Below are positions 17,222 to 26,727 of a stretch of DNA of 40,692 nucleotides, piece by piece. Every line of letters begins with the position of its first letter. Position 1 is the stretch's first letter. A program made the position numbers and the translations under genes. The notes below the pieces were generated by a model. It was not told the DNA's origin. It saw nothing but the letters and a program-made list of their open reading frames with translations, and made no database searches. The stretch comes from CAZIRF01 sp964541755 (GTDB lineage: Bacteria > Spirochaetota > Spirochaetia > Treponematales > Breznakiellaceae), in the NCBI GenBank assembly GCA_964541755.1, contig CAZIRF010000026.1, forward strand, positions 1-40,692, written 5' to 3'.

Positions 17222-20005
17222 CTATCTCCCATCGCTGCGAATGAGGTGAATGCGGTCGTCAAGACCACGGGTAAGAATTTCTGCTTGCCCATCGCGGTTT
17301 ATATCCGGGAATGCGGGACTGGTAGCTCCGGGAACCGGGAATCCGGGCAGGGGAAAGAGTTCGTTGTTGAATGCATGGACCTGGTCGCCGGCACCGGCGA
17401 GGAAGAGGGCCTCGCTGTGTGTATCCCATATTGTACCGATTGAAAGGACGAGGTCCCGACCGCTCTGGCCGCTGGGAGCCCAGGAGAGGACCGTGCCATC
17501 GCTTGCAATACGGTATAGCGCACCGTCACTGCCCAGGTATACGAGGGATTCTGTGGCGTAGGACCAGAGGGGGCCGGAGGCCAGTGTTTTGGGCAGGGTA
17601 AACTGGACGGGGGGCGAAGAGGGATCGTCGCGCGTAAATATTTGGCAGATTCCCGCTTCGCTCACACAGGCGATAAAGCGTTTGCCTGAGGTATCCGTCC
17701 AGGCCAGGGGGGCGCCGGCCACAATGCCGTCGAGTTCGCGGGGGTAGCCCGGCAGAACGCGTCCGTCCCCATCCATAAGGTACAGGAGGCTGTCGAAGGA
17801 GCGCGGCGCGATGGCAAAGCCCTCTTCGAGGGGGGTGGGGCGGGCGCGTTGCCGTTCGTGGAGCTTGTCGCTGTAGCTCTGGGTACCATTGGTCTCGACT
17901 ATAAGTATACCGGGGCCCTTGACGATGGGGAGGTAGAGGCGACCCTTTTGCGCGAGGGCCGGTCCGCCGGGTTGTTCCCCCGAAAGCAGGGGGTAGTTGC
18001 CGGTGTTTTCGAGTTCCCGGTCAAAGCGGTAAATGCTTCCGCGGTCGGATACCGCCCAGAGGGCGGCAAAGTGGCCGTCATCCGTTTTTTCGAGGCTGAG
18101 GCTTGCCTTTCCATCAAGTCGGTGCTCGCGGATGCGGCCGCTGGGCAGGTGTACGGACAGGACCCGGTCTTCGCCGGCACAGAAGGCCCAATCATCGCCC
18201 TGTTGATCGCGGGCGGTGAATATTTCGCCGGAGAGCCGGAAGGGACTTGTTATCGGGTAGCCGGGAATGGGCCCGCTTTCGCGAGCCTTCCCTTCGCCGG
18301 GAACGGCGTTGAGGGTAAGAAGGAGGGATTCCCCGTCGGTCGAGAGGCTCGCCAGGCCTTGACTGTAGAGCTTGAGGACCTTCTGCAACACAGAGTTGCC
18401 GCGCAGGAAGAAGGGGATGCTGCGGTCCAACGAGTAAAAAAGGCTTGCGGAAGATTCGGCCTGTGCCCGTTCTCCGGTCGATTTCCAGTGGTCGCTGCGG
18501 ACGAGGAGTTCGTGGTTCTGCAATTCCCGTACACAGCCTTCGAGGGCTTCGGCGCTCATGCTCGCGTAGAGGATCCCGTCGTGGACGAGATAGAAGGGGG
18601 AGGGGAGGTCTATACCCAGACTCGACATGAAACGGTTTATAAGCGCAGGCAGGCCGATGCGGGGTACCCGGGTTTCTCCCACAACGACAGACAGATCGCG
18701 ATTGAGGAGTATGTTGGAAAAGAGGGTGTTGAAGATGCGTTTTCGCTGTTTTTCATCGGCTACCGAGACGAAGAATACCGGCATGGGGTCGTTTTCGCCC
18801 CCAAATACCCCGTATTCTGCTCCCATCCAGGAAAAGAGAAGGTCTTCGATGGAGAGCCCCAAGGCCAGCTTTGTGCCCTGTTGGGCGAGCTTCCATGCGT
18901 CGAGAATGGCTTTGTCTGCATGGGGCTCGACTGCGGCCCAGAGCTCGTCTGCGCTGGCCATGGACAAGAGGCTGTACCAGCGAGTGGAGGCAGGGAGCCG
19001 AGAGAGGACAGCAGGAGTGCTGGAGCGGCGGTTCAAGATGGCAGAGAGCCGTTCGTCGCTACTGGATATTGGAAGCTCTGCGCGCAGGGCGACCCGTTCG
19101 TTGGCCAGTTCGAGCGAAACCCCGGCCGGCTTTGCGAAGCCGAGTGTCTCTCCCAGTTTTGCCGGAAGCCCTTCGAGAGACAGGAGTTGAAAGAGGCCGG
19201 TGCTGTCGGCGGCGACAAGGACCCGAACGGCCTCATCTTGCCAGTTCCCGCTCGTCTTGGCGCTTTCTCCTGAGGGCCCGGCCGTGTTTGTGTTTGTCGT
19301 TCGTTCTGTGGCGAAATCCGCCGCTTCGTCGAGGGCTCGGTTCATGTCGAAGGCCCGTGTGCCGTGATTGCGCTCCCGTACCTTTGCGAGGCGTTCCCGC
19401 GACGAGGCAACGAGGACGAGATCTCGCAGGACAGTGGCGTAGATACTCATGTCGCCGCTGGTGTAGATGAATACGGGACCGCCGGGGCCCTCTTCGATGA
19501 GCAATCCGCGTACTGTTCCCGCGAGGTCCGGGCGGATACGCAGGGCGAGGCGGGCTGGCGGTACGAGGGCTGCCCGCAGCCCCAGATCCACGCAGGCCGC
19601 CCATTCGTTACCCGGATACAGTGTGGCGTCCAAGGGGATGGCTGCTATCAGTTTGAACCACCATGAGCCAAAGGCTGGGGTGGCCCGAAGGGTACGCAGG
19701 GTCTGCCTCAAATCTGCCTGTGCCGGGTCTTCGAGGGCGCTGTCCAGGGCGCGCAGGCGTATGGCATTGATGAGGGTCTCCCCCAGGTTTTCGATGCGTA
19801 CCTGTACCAAGGCATCTTCCTGGGTGTGGGCTGCTGCACTGGTTCCCGTTGCAAGGGCCCAGCCACTCAAGCCCAGAAGGGCGAGGACAGGGATAAGCAG
19901 AATTATAATAATAATAGAAAAGAGTCGGCGCAGGAACGAGCGCTTTTTCCGTGGTCGTTTCGGGCTGTCTTGTGCGCTGGCGTGGTCGTCGTTGGAAAGG
20001 GCCAT
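17222..20005 (-). CDS. membrane-anchored propeller-like protein, function unknown
   Basis: This 927-aa protein has a basic cytoplasmic start (KRPRKKRSFLRR), one membrane helix near residues 30-55, and a long extracytoplasmic part. Residues about 60-570 resemble DUF3352-type regions, with phrases such as LVLVASSRERLAKV and FYLVHDGILYASMSAEAL. Residues about 590-927 look like a beta-propeller: repeated strands with LPGYP and LPGFP, ending in a calcium-binding-like FPDINRDGQAEIL typical of FG-GAP/VCBS repeats. The ATG at 20005 has a strong GGAGGAAGC before it. It is followed four bases later by the lipoprotein gene. A scaffold or binding role in the envelope is plausible; nothing shows an enzyme activity. 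Confidence 0.78.
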   Translation of the reverse strand: MALSNDDHASAQDSPKRPRKKRSFLRRLFSIIIIILLIPVLALLGLSGWALATGTSAAAHTQEDALVQVRIENLGETLINAIRLRALDSALEDPAQADLRQTLRTLRATPAFGSWWFKLIAAIPLDATLYPGNEWAACVDLGLRAALVPPARLALRIRPDLAGTVRGLLIEEGPGGPVFIYTSGDMSIYATVLRDLVLVASSRERLAKVRERNHGTRAFDMNRALDEAADFATERTTNTNTAGPSGESAKTSGNWQDEAVRVLVAADSTGLFQLLSLEGLPAKLGETLGFAKPAGVSLELANERVALRAELPISSSDERLSAILNRRSSTPAVLSRLPASTRWYSLLSMASADELWAAVEPHADKAILDAWKLAQQGTKLALGLSIEDLLFSWMGAEYGVFGGENDPMPVFFVSVADEKQRKRIFNTLFSNILLNRDLSVVVGETRVPRIGLPALINRFMSSLGIDLPSPFYLVHDGILYASMSAEALEGCVRELQNHELLVRSDHWKSTGERAQAESSASLFYSLDRSIPFFLRGNSVLQKVLKLYSQGLASLSTDGESLLLTLNAVPGEGKARESGPIPGYPITSPFRLSGEIFTARDQQGDDWAFCAGEDRVLSVHLPSGRIREHRLDGKASLSLEKTDDGHFAALWAVSDRGSIYRFDRELENTGNYPLLSGEQPGGPALAQKGRLYLPIVKGPGILIVETNGTQSYSDKLHERQRARPTPLEEGFAIAPRSFDSLLYLMDGDGRVLPGYPRELDGIVAGAPLAWTDTSGKRFIACVSEAGICQIFTRDDPSSPPVQFTLPKTLASGPLWSYATESLVYLGSDGALYRIASDGTVLSWAPSGQSGRDLVLSIGTIWDTHSEALFLAGAGDQVHAFNNELFPLPGFPVPGATSPAFPDINRDGQAEILTRGLDDRIHLIRSDGR

Positions 20006-20218
20006 GCTTCCTCCATTTTTCTCTATTGTATCGGTATATACGCAGACGTCAACACATCTTTGGCCATAGGGGCGAATGCCGGGATCTTTCGCGCCCTCCT
20101 TTCGCTGCCGGGAGCTTCTCTTTTGTGTACAAATTGGCAAAAGGGTCGTACCATGGGGCAGGCGGCTTGGCCAGTCTTTCTCGGGCGATCCCGCCAGTAA
20201 TGTTTAGTGGAGGACAGT

Positions 20219-22159
20219 GTGCGGACAGTAATCGAATTATTGCACGACGGAGCGCGCCGCTACGGGGATGCGCCGTATCTGGGTGAAAAAGTTGGTGACA
20301 AATATACCCTTACGAGTTTTCGGCAGGCCGATGAGCAGAGTTCCCGTTTTGCGGCAGCCCTTATCCTGCGTGGTTTCAAAAAGGATGACAATATTGCAAT
20401 CCTGTCCGAGGGGCGCAGCGCCTGGGTCATGAGCGAGTTCGGCCTGCTCAAGGCCGGCTGTGTTTCGGTTCCCCTCTCTACCAAGCTGTCGGAAGACGAG
20501 ATCCTCTTTCGTCTCCAGCACTCCGAAGCCAAGGCGGTTTTCGTATCGGAGAACAATTTCAAGAAGGTTGCAGATATTCTCGCAGCTCTGGGAAGATCAA
20601 TACTGATAGTCTGCCTCTCCCCCAAGACGGACTCCCTCCTCGATATGGCGACGACTGCGGGTGTCGAAGAGGGTAAAAACCTGCTCTTTTGGGAGGATAT
20701 GGTCGAGGAGGGCCGGGGGGCCCTCGATGGCGAGACCCTCCACGGCGGGAAGACGATCAGCCTCCTTCTTCAAGAAGCGGAAGCCGCAGTACGCGAGGAC
20801 GACACGGTTACCATCTGCTATACTTCCGGTACGACGGGCAATCCCAAGGGTATCATGCTCACCCATCTCAACTACTGGGACAATGCGCATAACAGTGCGG
20901 AGGTCGTCGAGGTTAAAGAGGGCTGGAAGAGCCTCATCATGCTCCCCCTCGACCACTCTTTCGCCCACACGGTCGGGCTCTACATCTTCCTGTATCGCGG
21001 CTTGTGCATGTACTTTGTCGATGCCCGCGGCGGGCCCCTCGCGGCCCTGCGCAATCTGCCCAAGAACCTCCTCGAGGTAAATCCCGACTTCCTCCTTACG
21101 GTTCCCGCCCTTTCGGGCAACTTCATGAAGAAGATGATACAGGGGGTCGAGTCCAAGGGGGCCTTTGTCGCGGGCATCTTCCACCGGGGCCTTGCCGCGG
21201 GTATCAAGCGGGCCGGGAATGGTTTCGACAAGCCCTCATTGTGGACACGCATCTCCTGCTTCTTCCCCTGGGCCCTCGCCAACGCCCTCGTATTCCCCAA
21301 GCTGCGGGCCATCTTTGGTACCGACATCAAGTTCTGCGTGGGGGGCGGCGCCCTCCTCGAGATTCGCCAGCAGGAGTTCTTCAACGCCATCGGGGTGCCG
21401 GTATACCAGGGCTACGGGCTTACCGAAAACGCCCCCATTATCTGTGCGAATTCGGCCGCGCGGCACAAGTTTGGCACCTCGGGAAACATCATCCCCAATC
21501 TTGAAGTCAAGATTATGAAGGATGATGCGACCGAGTGCGCCCCCGGCGAGATTGGCCAGATCGTTACCAAGGGCGATTCGGTGATGAAGGGCTACTACAA
21601 GAATCCCGAGGCCACGGCCGAAACCCTGCGCGACGGGCGTCTCTGGTCCGGCGATTTGGGCTTTGTCGACAGGGATGGGTTCCTCGTCGTCACCGGTCGC
21701 GAAAAGGCCCTCCTTATCGCCGCGGACGGCGAAAAGTACAGCCCGGAGACCATCGAAGAGGCCATCATCAACACTTCGCGCTACGTGAACCAGGTCATGG
21801 CCTTCAACGAACAGTGCAAGTTCACGACCGCCCTCGTCACCCTCAATGTCGAGGCCCTCAAGGCCGATGCCGCGGGAAAGGATGTCGCGGGAGTACTCAG
21901 GCTCATTCAGGAGGATCTCCTCGCTTTTCGCAATCATCCCGATTACGCGGCCATACCCGCACAGTGGCGCCCGTCCTCCTTTGCCGTCATTGCCGATGCC
22001 TTCGACGAGAATCACGGGCTGGTCAATTCGACGATGAAGCTCGTGCGCCACAAGGTGCGGGATTACTACCGCTCCCGTATTGACGAGCTCTACGCAAGCG
22101 GTACGCCCGACCCGGACCTTGCAGGAAACCGCGAAGCCCTGGCAAAACTGGGTTTTTGA
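20219..22159 (+). CDS. long-chain fatty acid-CoA ligase-like AMP-binding enzyme
   Basis: This 646-aa member of the adenylate-forming superfamily activates a carboxylic acid with ATP, most likely a long-chain fatty acid, to acyl-CoA. Visible motifs are the P-loop TICYTSGTTGNPKGIMLTH near residue 195, YGLTE near 400, and WSGDLGFVDRDGFLVVTGR near 480. The GTG at 20219 is preferred since GGAGG lies 5 bases upstream; a GTG at 20207 has none. It stands alone, divergent from the propeller-like gene, with a terminator-like hairpin after it. No beta-oxidation genes are nearby; use of external fatty acids for lipid synthesis would suit a spirochaete. The exact substrate is inference. Confidence 0.92.
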   Translation: MRTVIELLHDGARRYGDAPYLGEKVGDKYTLTSFRQADEQSSRFAAALILRGFKKDDNIAILSEGRSAWVMSEFGLLKAGCVSVPLSTKLSEDEILFRLQHSEAKAVFVSENNFKKVADILAALGRSILIVCLSPKTDSLLDMATTAGVEEGKNLLFWEDMVEEGRGALDGETLHGGKTISLLLQEAEAAVREDDTVTICYTSGTTGNPKGIMLTHLNYWDNAHNSAEVVEVKEGWKSLIMLPLDHSFAHTVGLYIFLYRGLCMYFVDARGGPLAALRNLPKNLLEVNPDFLLTVPALSGNFMKKMIQGVESKGAFVAGIFHRGLAAGIKRAGNGFDKPSLWTRISCFFPWALANALVFPKLRAIFGTDIKFCVGGGALLEIRQQEFFNAIGVPVYQGYGLTENAPIICANSAARHKFGTSGNIIPNLEVKIMKDDATECAPGEIGQIVTKGDSVMKGYYKNPEATAETLRDGRLWSGDLGFVDRDGFLVVTGREKALLIAADGEKYSPETIEEAIINTSRYVNQVMAFNEQCKFTTALVTLNVEALKADAAGKDVAGVLRLIQEDLLAFRNHPDYAAIPAQWRPSSFAVIADAFDENHGLVNSTMKLVRHKVRDYYRSRIDELYASGTPDPDLAGNREALAKLGF

Positions 22160-22208
22160 TCTTTGCGGACCGTGGAAAGTGGCAATTATTCACGGTGTCG
22201 CGAGCTTT

Positions 22209-22234
22209 CCCGTGCCTGCGCGGGCACGGGGGCT
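22209..22234 (+). terminator. terminator-like hairpin after acyl-CoA ligase gene
   Basis: CCCGTGCC (22209-22216) pairs with GGCACGGG (22223-22230) around a 5-base loop. Only a short T-run (TTT at 22234-22236) follows a few bases later, so it is a moderate intrinsic terminator candidate about 50 bases after the stop codon. Confidence 0.55.
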
Positions 22235-22241
22235 TTCAATG

Positions 22242-22250
22242 TGGTATACT
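22242..22250 (+). promoter_or_regulatory. extended -10 promoter of receiver gene
   Basis: TGGTATACT is an extended -10 (TG-N-TATACT) about 60 bases before the TTG start of the receiver gene. There is no good -35, as is usual for extended -10 promoters. Confidence 0.5.
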
Positions 22251-22310
22251 TTCGGTAAACGTTGATTTGAAAACAGTATCGTGTGGATGAAATCAGTCAA
22301 GGAGCAGGTT

Positions 22311-22721
22311 TTGGAAGATAAAAAATCCGCCATATTGATAGTCGATGACGAGGTGATACTCCTCATGTCGGTACGCCAACAGCTCAAATTACGCTTTGGC
22401 GCTTCTTTTATCTACGAGACGGCCATAAGTGCGGAAAAGGGGCTGGAAAAAATCGATGAGCTTACCTCGCAGGGGGTGAGTCTCGTCCTGGTCATATCCG
22501 ACTGGCTCATGCCCGGGATGAAGGGCGATGTCTTTCTCAAGGTCGTCCATGATCAACACCCGGCGGTGAAACTGCTCATGATAAGCGGCCACGCAGACAA
22601 GGAAGACATGGAACGGCTGAACCGCGAAACACAGCTCTTCGGCTTTCTGCGCAAGCCCTATAACAGTGCCGCACTCTTCACAATGGTGGAATCTGCCCTC
22701 AAGGAGGCAGATGCCTCCTGA
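22311..22721 (+). CDS. stand-alone response regulator receiver protein
   Basis: This 136-aa protein is a single CheY-like receiver domain. The acidic pocket is Asp12-Asp13, the phospho-acceptor is Asp64 in ISDWLMPG, with Ser92 and Lys115 (FLRKPY) completing the set. There is no output domain, so it must act by protein contact. The start is a TTG at 22311 with AAGGAG exactly six bases upstream; the frame is open from GTG 22281, which has no ribosome site. It lies 40 bases before the NifA-like gene and could modulate it, but a palindrome in that gap suggests the next gene has its own control. Confidence 0.88.
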   Translation: MEDKKSAILIVDDEVILLMSVRQQLKLRFGASFIYETAISAEKGLEKIDELTSQGVSLVLVISDWLMPGMKGDVFLKVVHDQHPAVKLLMISGHADKEDMERLNRETQLFGFLRKPYNSAALFTMVESALKEADAS

Positions 22722-22735
22722 TTCCCTGTACAATC

Positions 22736-22749
22736 CTACAATAATGTAG
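22736..22749. promoter_or_regulatory. CTACA-N4-TGTAG palindrome before NifA-like gene
   Basis: CTACA-ATAA-TGTAG, a perfect 5+4+5 palindrome, ends 12 bases before the ATG of the NifA-like activator. The same pattern recurs upstream of amt (24564-24577, one mismatch) and of the glutamine synthetase gene (26518-26531, perfect). It may be an autoregulatory operator; inferred from recurrence only. Confidence 0.5.
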
Positions 22750-22761
22750 TATTACCCCTGT

Positions 22762-24378
<1,617 letters not shown>

Positions 24379-24475
24379 CGTAGTTCATTCTTGATTGTGG
24401 CCTGGGGCCGGCAAGCTGCCAATAACGGGTGCCGGTCGGGGCTCGCAAGCGAGCTTGCTGGCGGCTCTCCCAGCC

Positions 24476-24517
24476 GGGCCGGCTTGCAGGGGCCGGCTTG
24501 CAGGGGCCGGCTTGCAG
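24476..24517 (+). repeat. 3 x 14-bp tandem repeat
   Basis: The unit GGGCCGGCTTGCAG is present three times without a mismatch (24476-24489, 24490-24503, 24504-24517). It lies between the NifA-like gene and its terminator, outside any gene. The copy number may vary between strains. Confidence 0.9.
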
Positions 24518-24550
24518 GGCTGCCCCGAAAAACCACCATTTTGAAGGACA

Positions 24551-24592
24551 AAGGGTCCTGAACCTACATAAATGTGGGTTCAGGACCCTTTT
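24551..24592. terminator. strong intrinsic terminator after NifA-like gene
   Basis: A stem of up to 19 bp pairs 24551-24569 with 24572-24590, with one T-G pair (AAGGGTCCTGAACC with GGGTTCAGGACCCTT). TTTT follows at 24589-24592. It isolates amt from the upstream gene. The top of the stem includes CTACA-TAAA-TGTGG (24564-24577), a near-match to the palindrome proposed as activator site. Confidence 0.85.
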
Positions 24593-24748
24593 CGCATTCG
24601 GGGGAGTCTTCTCCCGGATGAATGCTGGGGGTGCGGAGTGGAACTATCAGAATAAAAAACTACAAAAATGAGCAAAAAGACTGTACATAGACCCGTTATT
24701 GGGTATATAAACTACATATAACGTACAGGTAAAATAAATGAATAATAC

Positions 24749-24764
24749 TTGGCACGCTTCGTGC
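24749..24764 (+). promoter_or_regulatory. sigma-54 (-24/-12) promoter of amt-glnK
   Basis: TTGGCACGCTTCGTGC has GG at 24751-24752 and GC at 24763-24764 with exactly 10 bases between, fitting the consensus TGGCACG-N4-TTGCW. Transcription would start near 24775, about 26 bases before the amt start. Confidence 0.85.
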
Positions 24765-24800
24765 ATATATAAAAACAGATTGTTACTCAGGAGGAGTATC

Positions 24801-26132
24801 GTGCGAAAGAAATTGACAGCAGTGCTGGTATTGGGACTCTGCCTCGCCCTTCCGGCGATGGCAGAGGAGGCACAGAGTCTGCCGGTGGAGATCACCGATG
24901 CCATCGACATGATCTGGTTGGTCGTGGCCGCTCTCTTGGTGTTCTTCATGCAGGCGGGGTTTGCCCTCGTCGAGACGGGGCTGACGCGCGCCAAAAACGC
25001 GACCAACATCATCATGAAGAACCTGATGGACTTTTCCGTCGGCGCGATTGCCTTCTGGGCCATCGGGTGGGGCTTCATGTACGGGGCGAGCCGCTTGGGC
25101 GGACTTATCGGCTTTGATCTGCCGGAATTCTTCCGCGGCGGTATGGGAGACCTCAAATTCTACCGCGACTGGTTCTTCCAGGTGGTCTTTGCCGCGACAG
25201 CTGCCACAATCGTTTCGGGTGCCATGGCAGAGCGGACGAAGTTCAGTTCCTACCTTATCTACACGTTCTTCATTTCGGCGATCGTGTACCCGGTTTCGGG
25301 GCACTGGGTATGGGGCGGCGGTTGGCTTTCCTCGCTCGGTTTCCATGACTTCGCCGGATCGACCGTTGTTCACTCGGTTGGTGGCTGGGCGGCGCTTGTG
25401 GGCGCTGCCGTTCTTGGCCCCCGAATGGGCAAGTACGTCAAGACTGGTGGCAAGGTCACCGTTAAAGCCATTCCCGGGCACAACCTGCCCCTGGCTGCCC
25501 TGGGCGTGTTCATCCTGTGGTTTGGTTGGTATGGCTTCAACCCCGGTTCAAGCCTCTCCGGTATGGACGGGAGCATAGCCCGCATTGCGGTAACGACGAC
25601 CTTGGCCGCTGCAGCCGGTGCCCTTTCGTCGATGCTGTTCTCCTGGTTCTGGTTCAAGAAGCCCGATGCTTCGATGACCATGAACGGTGCCCTTGCCGGT
25701 CTCGTGGCAATTACGGCTCCCTGTGCGGTTGTATCGCCGGGCGCTGCGGTTGTCATCGGCCTTATTGGTGGTGTGCTGGTTGTTCTTGCAGTCGAGTTTA
25801 TCGACAAGGTCTTGCACATTGACGACCCGGTTGGTGCTTCGTCCGTTCACCTTGTCAACGGTGTCTTTGGTACCCTTGCCGTGGGTATCTGGGGCAATAC
25901 CGATGATATCGTCGGCTTGCTTCACGGTGGCGGTTTCGCCCAGCTGGGTGTTCAGGCCCTTGGCGTCGTTGCTGTTGGTGCATGGGCAGGCCTTGTAAGT
26001 CTTGCGATATTCCTTGGTATCAAGCACAGCGTCGGTCTGCGGGTCAAGGAAAAGGAAGAGCGGATTGGCTTGGATCTTTCCGAGCACAATGCAGAGGCCT
26101 ACCACGGCTTCCAGATCTTCAGCAACATGTAA
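24801..26132 (+). CDS. amt: ammonium transporter
   Basis: This 443-aa inner-membrane protein carries ammonium into the cell when nitrogen is scarce. It begins with a signal peptide (KKLTAVLVLGLCLALPAMA), as many Amt proteins do, and then shows the family's 11 membrane helices, with signatures such as FFMQAGFALVETG, AERTKFSSYL and DDPVGASSVHLVNG. The GTG at 24801 is chosen because AGGAGG stands before it; an ATG at 24738 lies upstream of the sigma-54 promoter and cannot be used. glnK follows after 10 bases, the usual pair in which GlnK blocks Amt when ammonium is plentiful. Confidence 0.96.
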   Translation: MRKKLTAVLVLGLCLALPAMAEEAQSLPVEITDAIDMIWLVVAALLVFFMQAGFALVETGLTRAKNATNIIMKNLMDFSVGAIAFWAIGWGFMYGASRLGGLIGFDLPEFFRGGMGDLKFYRDWFFQVVFAATAATIVSGAMAERTKFSSYLIYTFFISAIVYPVSGHWVWGGGWLSSLGFHDFAGSTVVHSVGGWAALVGAAVLGPRMGKYVKTGGKVTVKAIPGHNLPLAALGVFILWFGWYGFNPGSSLSGMDGSIARIAVTTTLAAAAGALSSMLFSWFWFKKPDASMTMNGALAGLVAITAPCAVVSPGAAVVIGLIGGVLVVLAVEFIDKVLHIDDPVGASSVHLVNGVFGTLAVGIWGNTDDIVGLLHGGGFAQLGVQALGVVAVGAWAGLVSLAIFLGIKHSVGLRVKEKEERIGLDLSEHNAEAYHGFQIFSNM

Positions 26133-26142
26133 GGAGGACGAT

Positions 26143-26484
26143 ATGAAGTTGATAATCGCCTACATCCAGCCGCACATGCTGAACGATGTGAAGCAGGAAC
26201 TGTACAAGTCCGAGGTCTACAAGATTTCGGTGACCAATGCCTTGGGCTGCGGACAGCAGAAGGGCTATACCGAGCGCTACCGCGGTGTCGATATCGAGGT
26301 GAACCTCCTCAAGAAGGTACGCATCGAGATAGCCGTGAATGACAGCTTTGTAAAACCGACGGTTGACGCGATTGTCCGCGGCGCCCGTTCCGGGGAGATC
26401 GGGGATGGGAAGATCTTCATTCTCCCGATCGAAGAGTGTATTCGCATACGGACAGGTGAAGCTGGTCCGGCTGCGATTGGCTGA
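26143..26484 (+). CDS. glnK: PII nitrogen regulatory protein
   Basis: This 113-aa PII protein senses 2-oxoglutarate and ATP/ADP. The T-loop QQKGYTERYRGVDIEVN contains the tyrosine (in ERYRG) that corresponds to Tyr51, the uridylylation site of E. coli PII; whether it is modified here is unknown. The B-loop (GEIGDGKIFILPIEE) and C-terminal RIRTGE complete the family pattern. The ATG at 26143 has TAAGGAGG upstream. It follows amt directly and very likely binds Amt at the membrane. It may also signal to the NifA-like activator or to glutamine synthetase; inference. Confidence 0.96.
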   Translation: MKLIIAYIQPHMLNDVKQELYKSEVYKISVTNALGCGQQKGYTERYRGVDIEVNLLKKVRIEIAVNDSFVKPTVDAIVRGARSGEIGDGKIFILPIEECIRIRTGEAGPAAIG

Positions 26485-26488
26485 GAAA

Positions 26489-26531
26489 TGACATGTATGT
26501 AGTTTTCATTCTTGAAGCTACATACATGTAG
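26489..26531. promoter_or_regulatory. long inverted repeat with CTACA-N4-TGTAG motif
   Basis: ACATGTATGTAG (26491-26502) and CTACATACATGT (26518-26529) are perfect 12-base inverted arms around 15 bases. The right arm contains CTACA-TACA-TGTAG (26518-26531); the left arm has a weaker version, TGACA-TGTA-TGTAG (26489-26502). No T-run follows and a separate terminator comes next, so I read it as a protein-binding site about 120-150 bases upstream of the -24 element, the normal distance for a sigma-54 enhancer. Confidence 0.55.
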
Positions 26532-26541
26532 GAATAAGGCT

Positions 26542-26579
26542 CGGACAGGAGCCGGCGTTGCCGGTTCCTGTCCGTTTTT
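26542..26579 (+). terminator. intrinsic terminator after glnK
   Basis: CGGACAGGAGCCGGC (26542-26556) pairs with GCCGGTTCCTGTCCG (26560-26574), with one G-T pair and a 3-base loop, followed by TTTTT. It separates amt-glnK from the glutamine synthetase gene. Confidence 0.9.
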
Positions 26580-26648
26580 CGGAACTCGTGAACGTGTTGT
26601 ATGCCGTTTTCGGGTCCGATTTCACCGATTGCTGTTAAATGAATCAGC

Positions 26649-26665
26649 TTGGCATGCTGTTTGCT
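26649..26665 (+). promoter_or_regulatory. sigma-54 (-24/-12) promoter of glutamine synthetase gene
   Basis: TTGGCATGCTGTTTGCT has GG at 26651-26652 and GC at 26663-26664 with exactly 10 bases between, an excellent match to TGGCAC-N5-TTGCW. Transcription would start near 26675, about 50 bases before the ATG. Confidence 0.88.
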
Positions 26666-26727
26666 ATATTTATTGATGGAGTTGGTCCTTCCGGAGGCCG
26701 CCCAATTGATTTGTCAAGGAGACACAG

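Larger units (their letters stand above)
24379..24800. other. gene-free regulatory stretch upstream of amt
   Basis: These 422 bases hold no gene. From left to right: a hairpin GCTCGC-AA-GCGAGC (24441-24454), three perfect copies of a 14-bp unit (24476-24517), a strong terminator (24551-24592), the word GTGGAACTATCAG (24638-24650) shared with 6911-6923, an AT-rich stretch with CTGTAC (24681-24686) and GTACAG (24723-24728) as distant inverted halves, and the sigma-54 promoter. Confidence 0.75.

Noticed and set aside
20601..20612. CTGATAGTCTGC shared with 3824-3835
   Set aside because: It lies in conserved coding sequence of the AMP-binding enzyme and matches only part of the AAGGCTGATAGT word; probably chance.
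26491..26529. Inverted repeat after glnK read as a terminator
   Set aside because: No T-run follows, and a far better terminator starts 13 bases later; a binding site is more likely.
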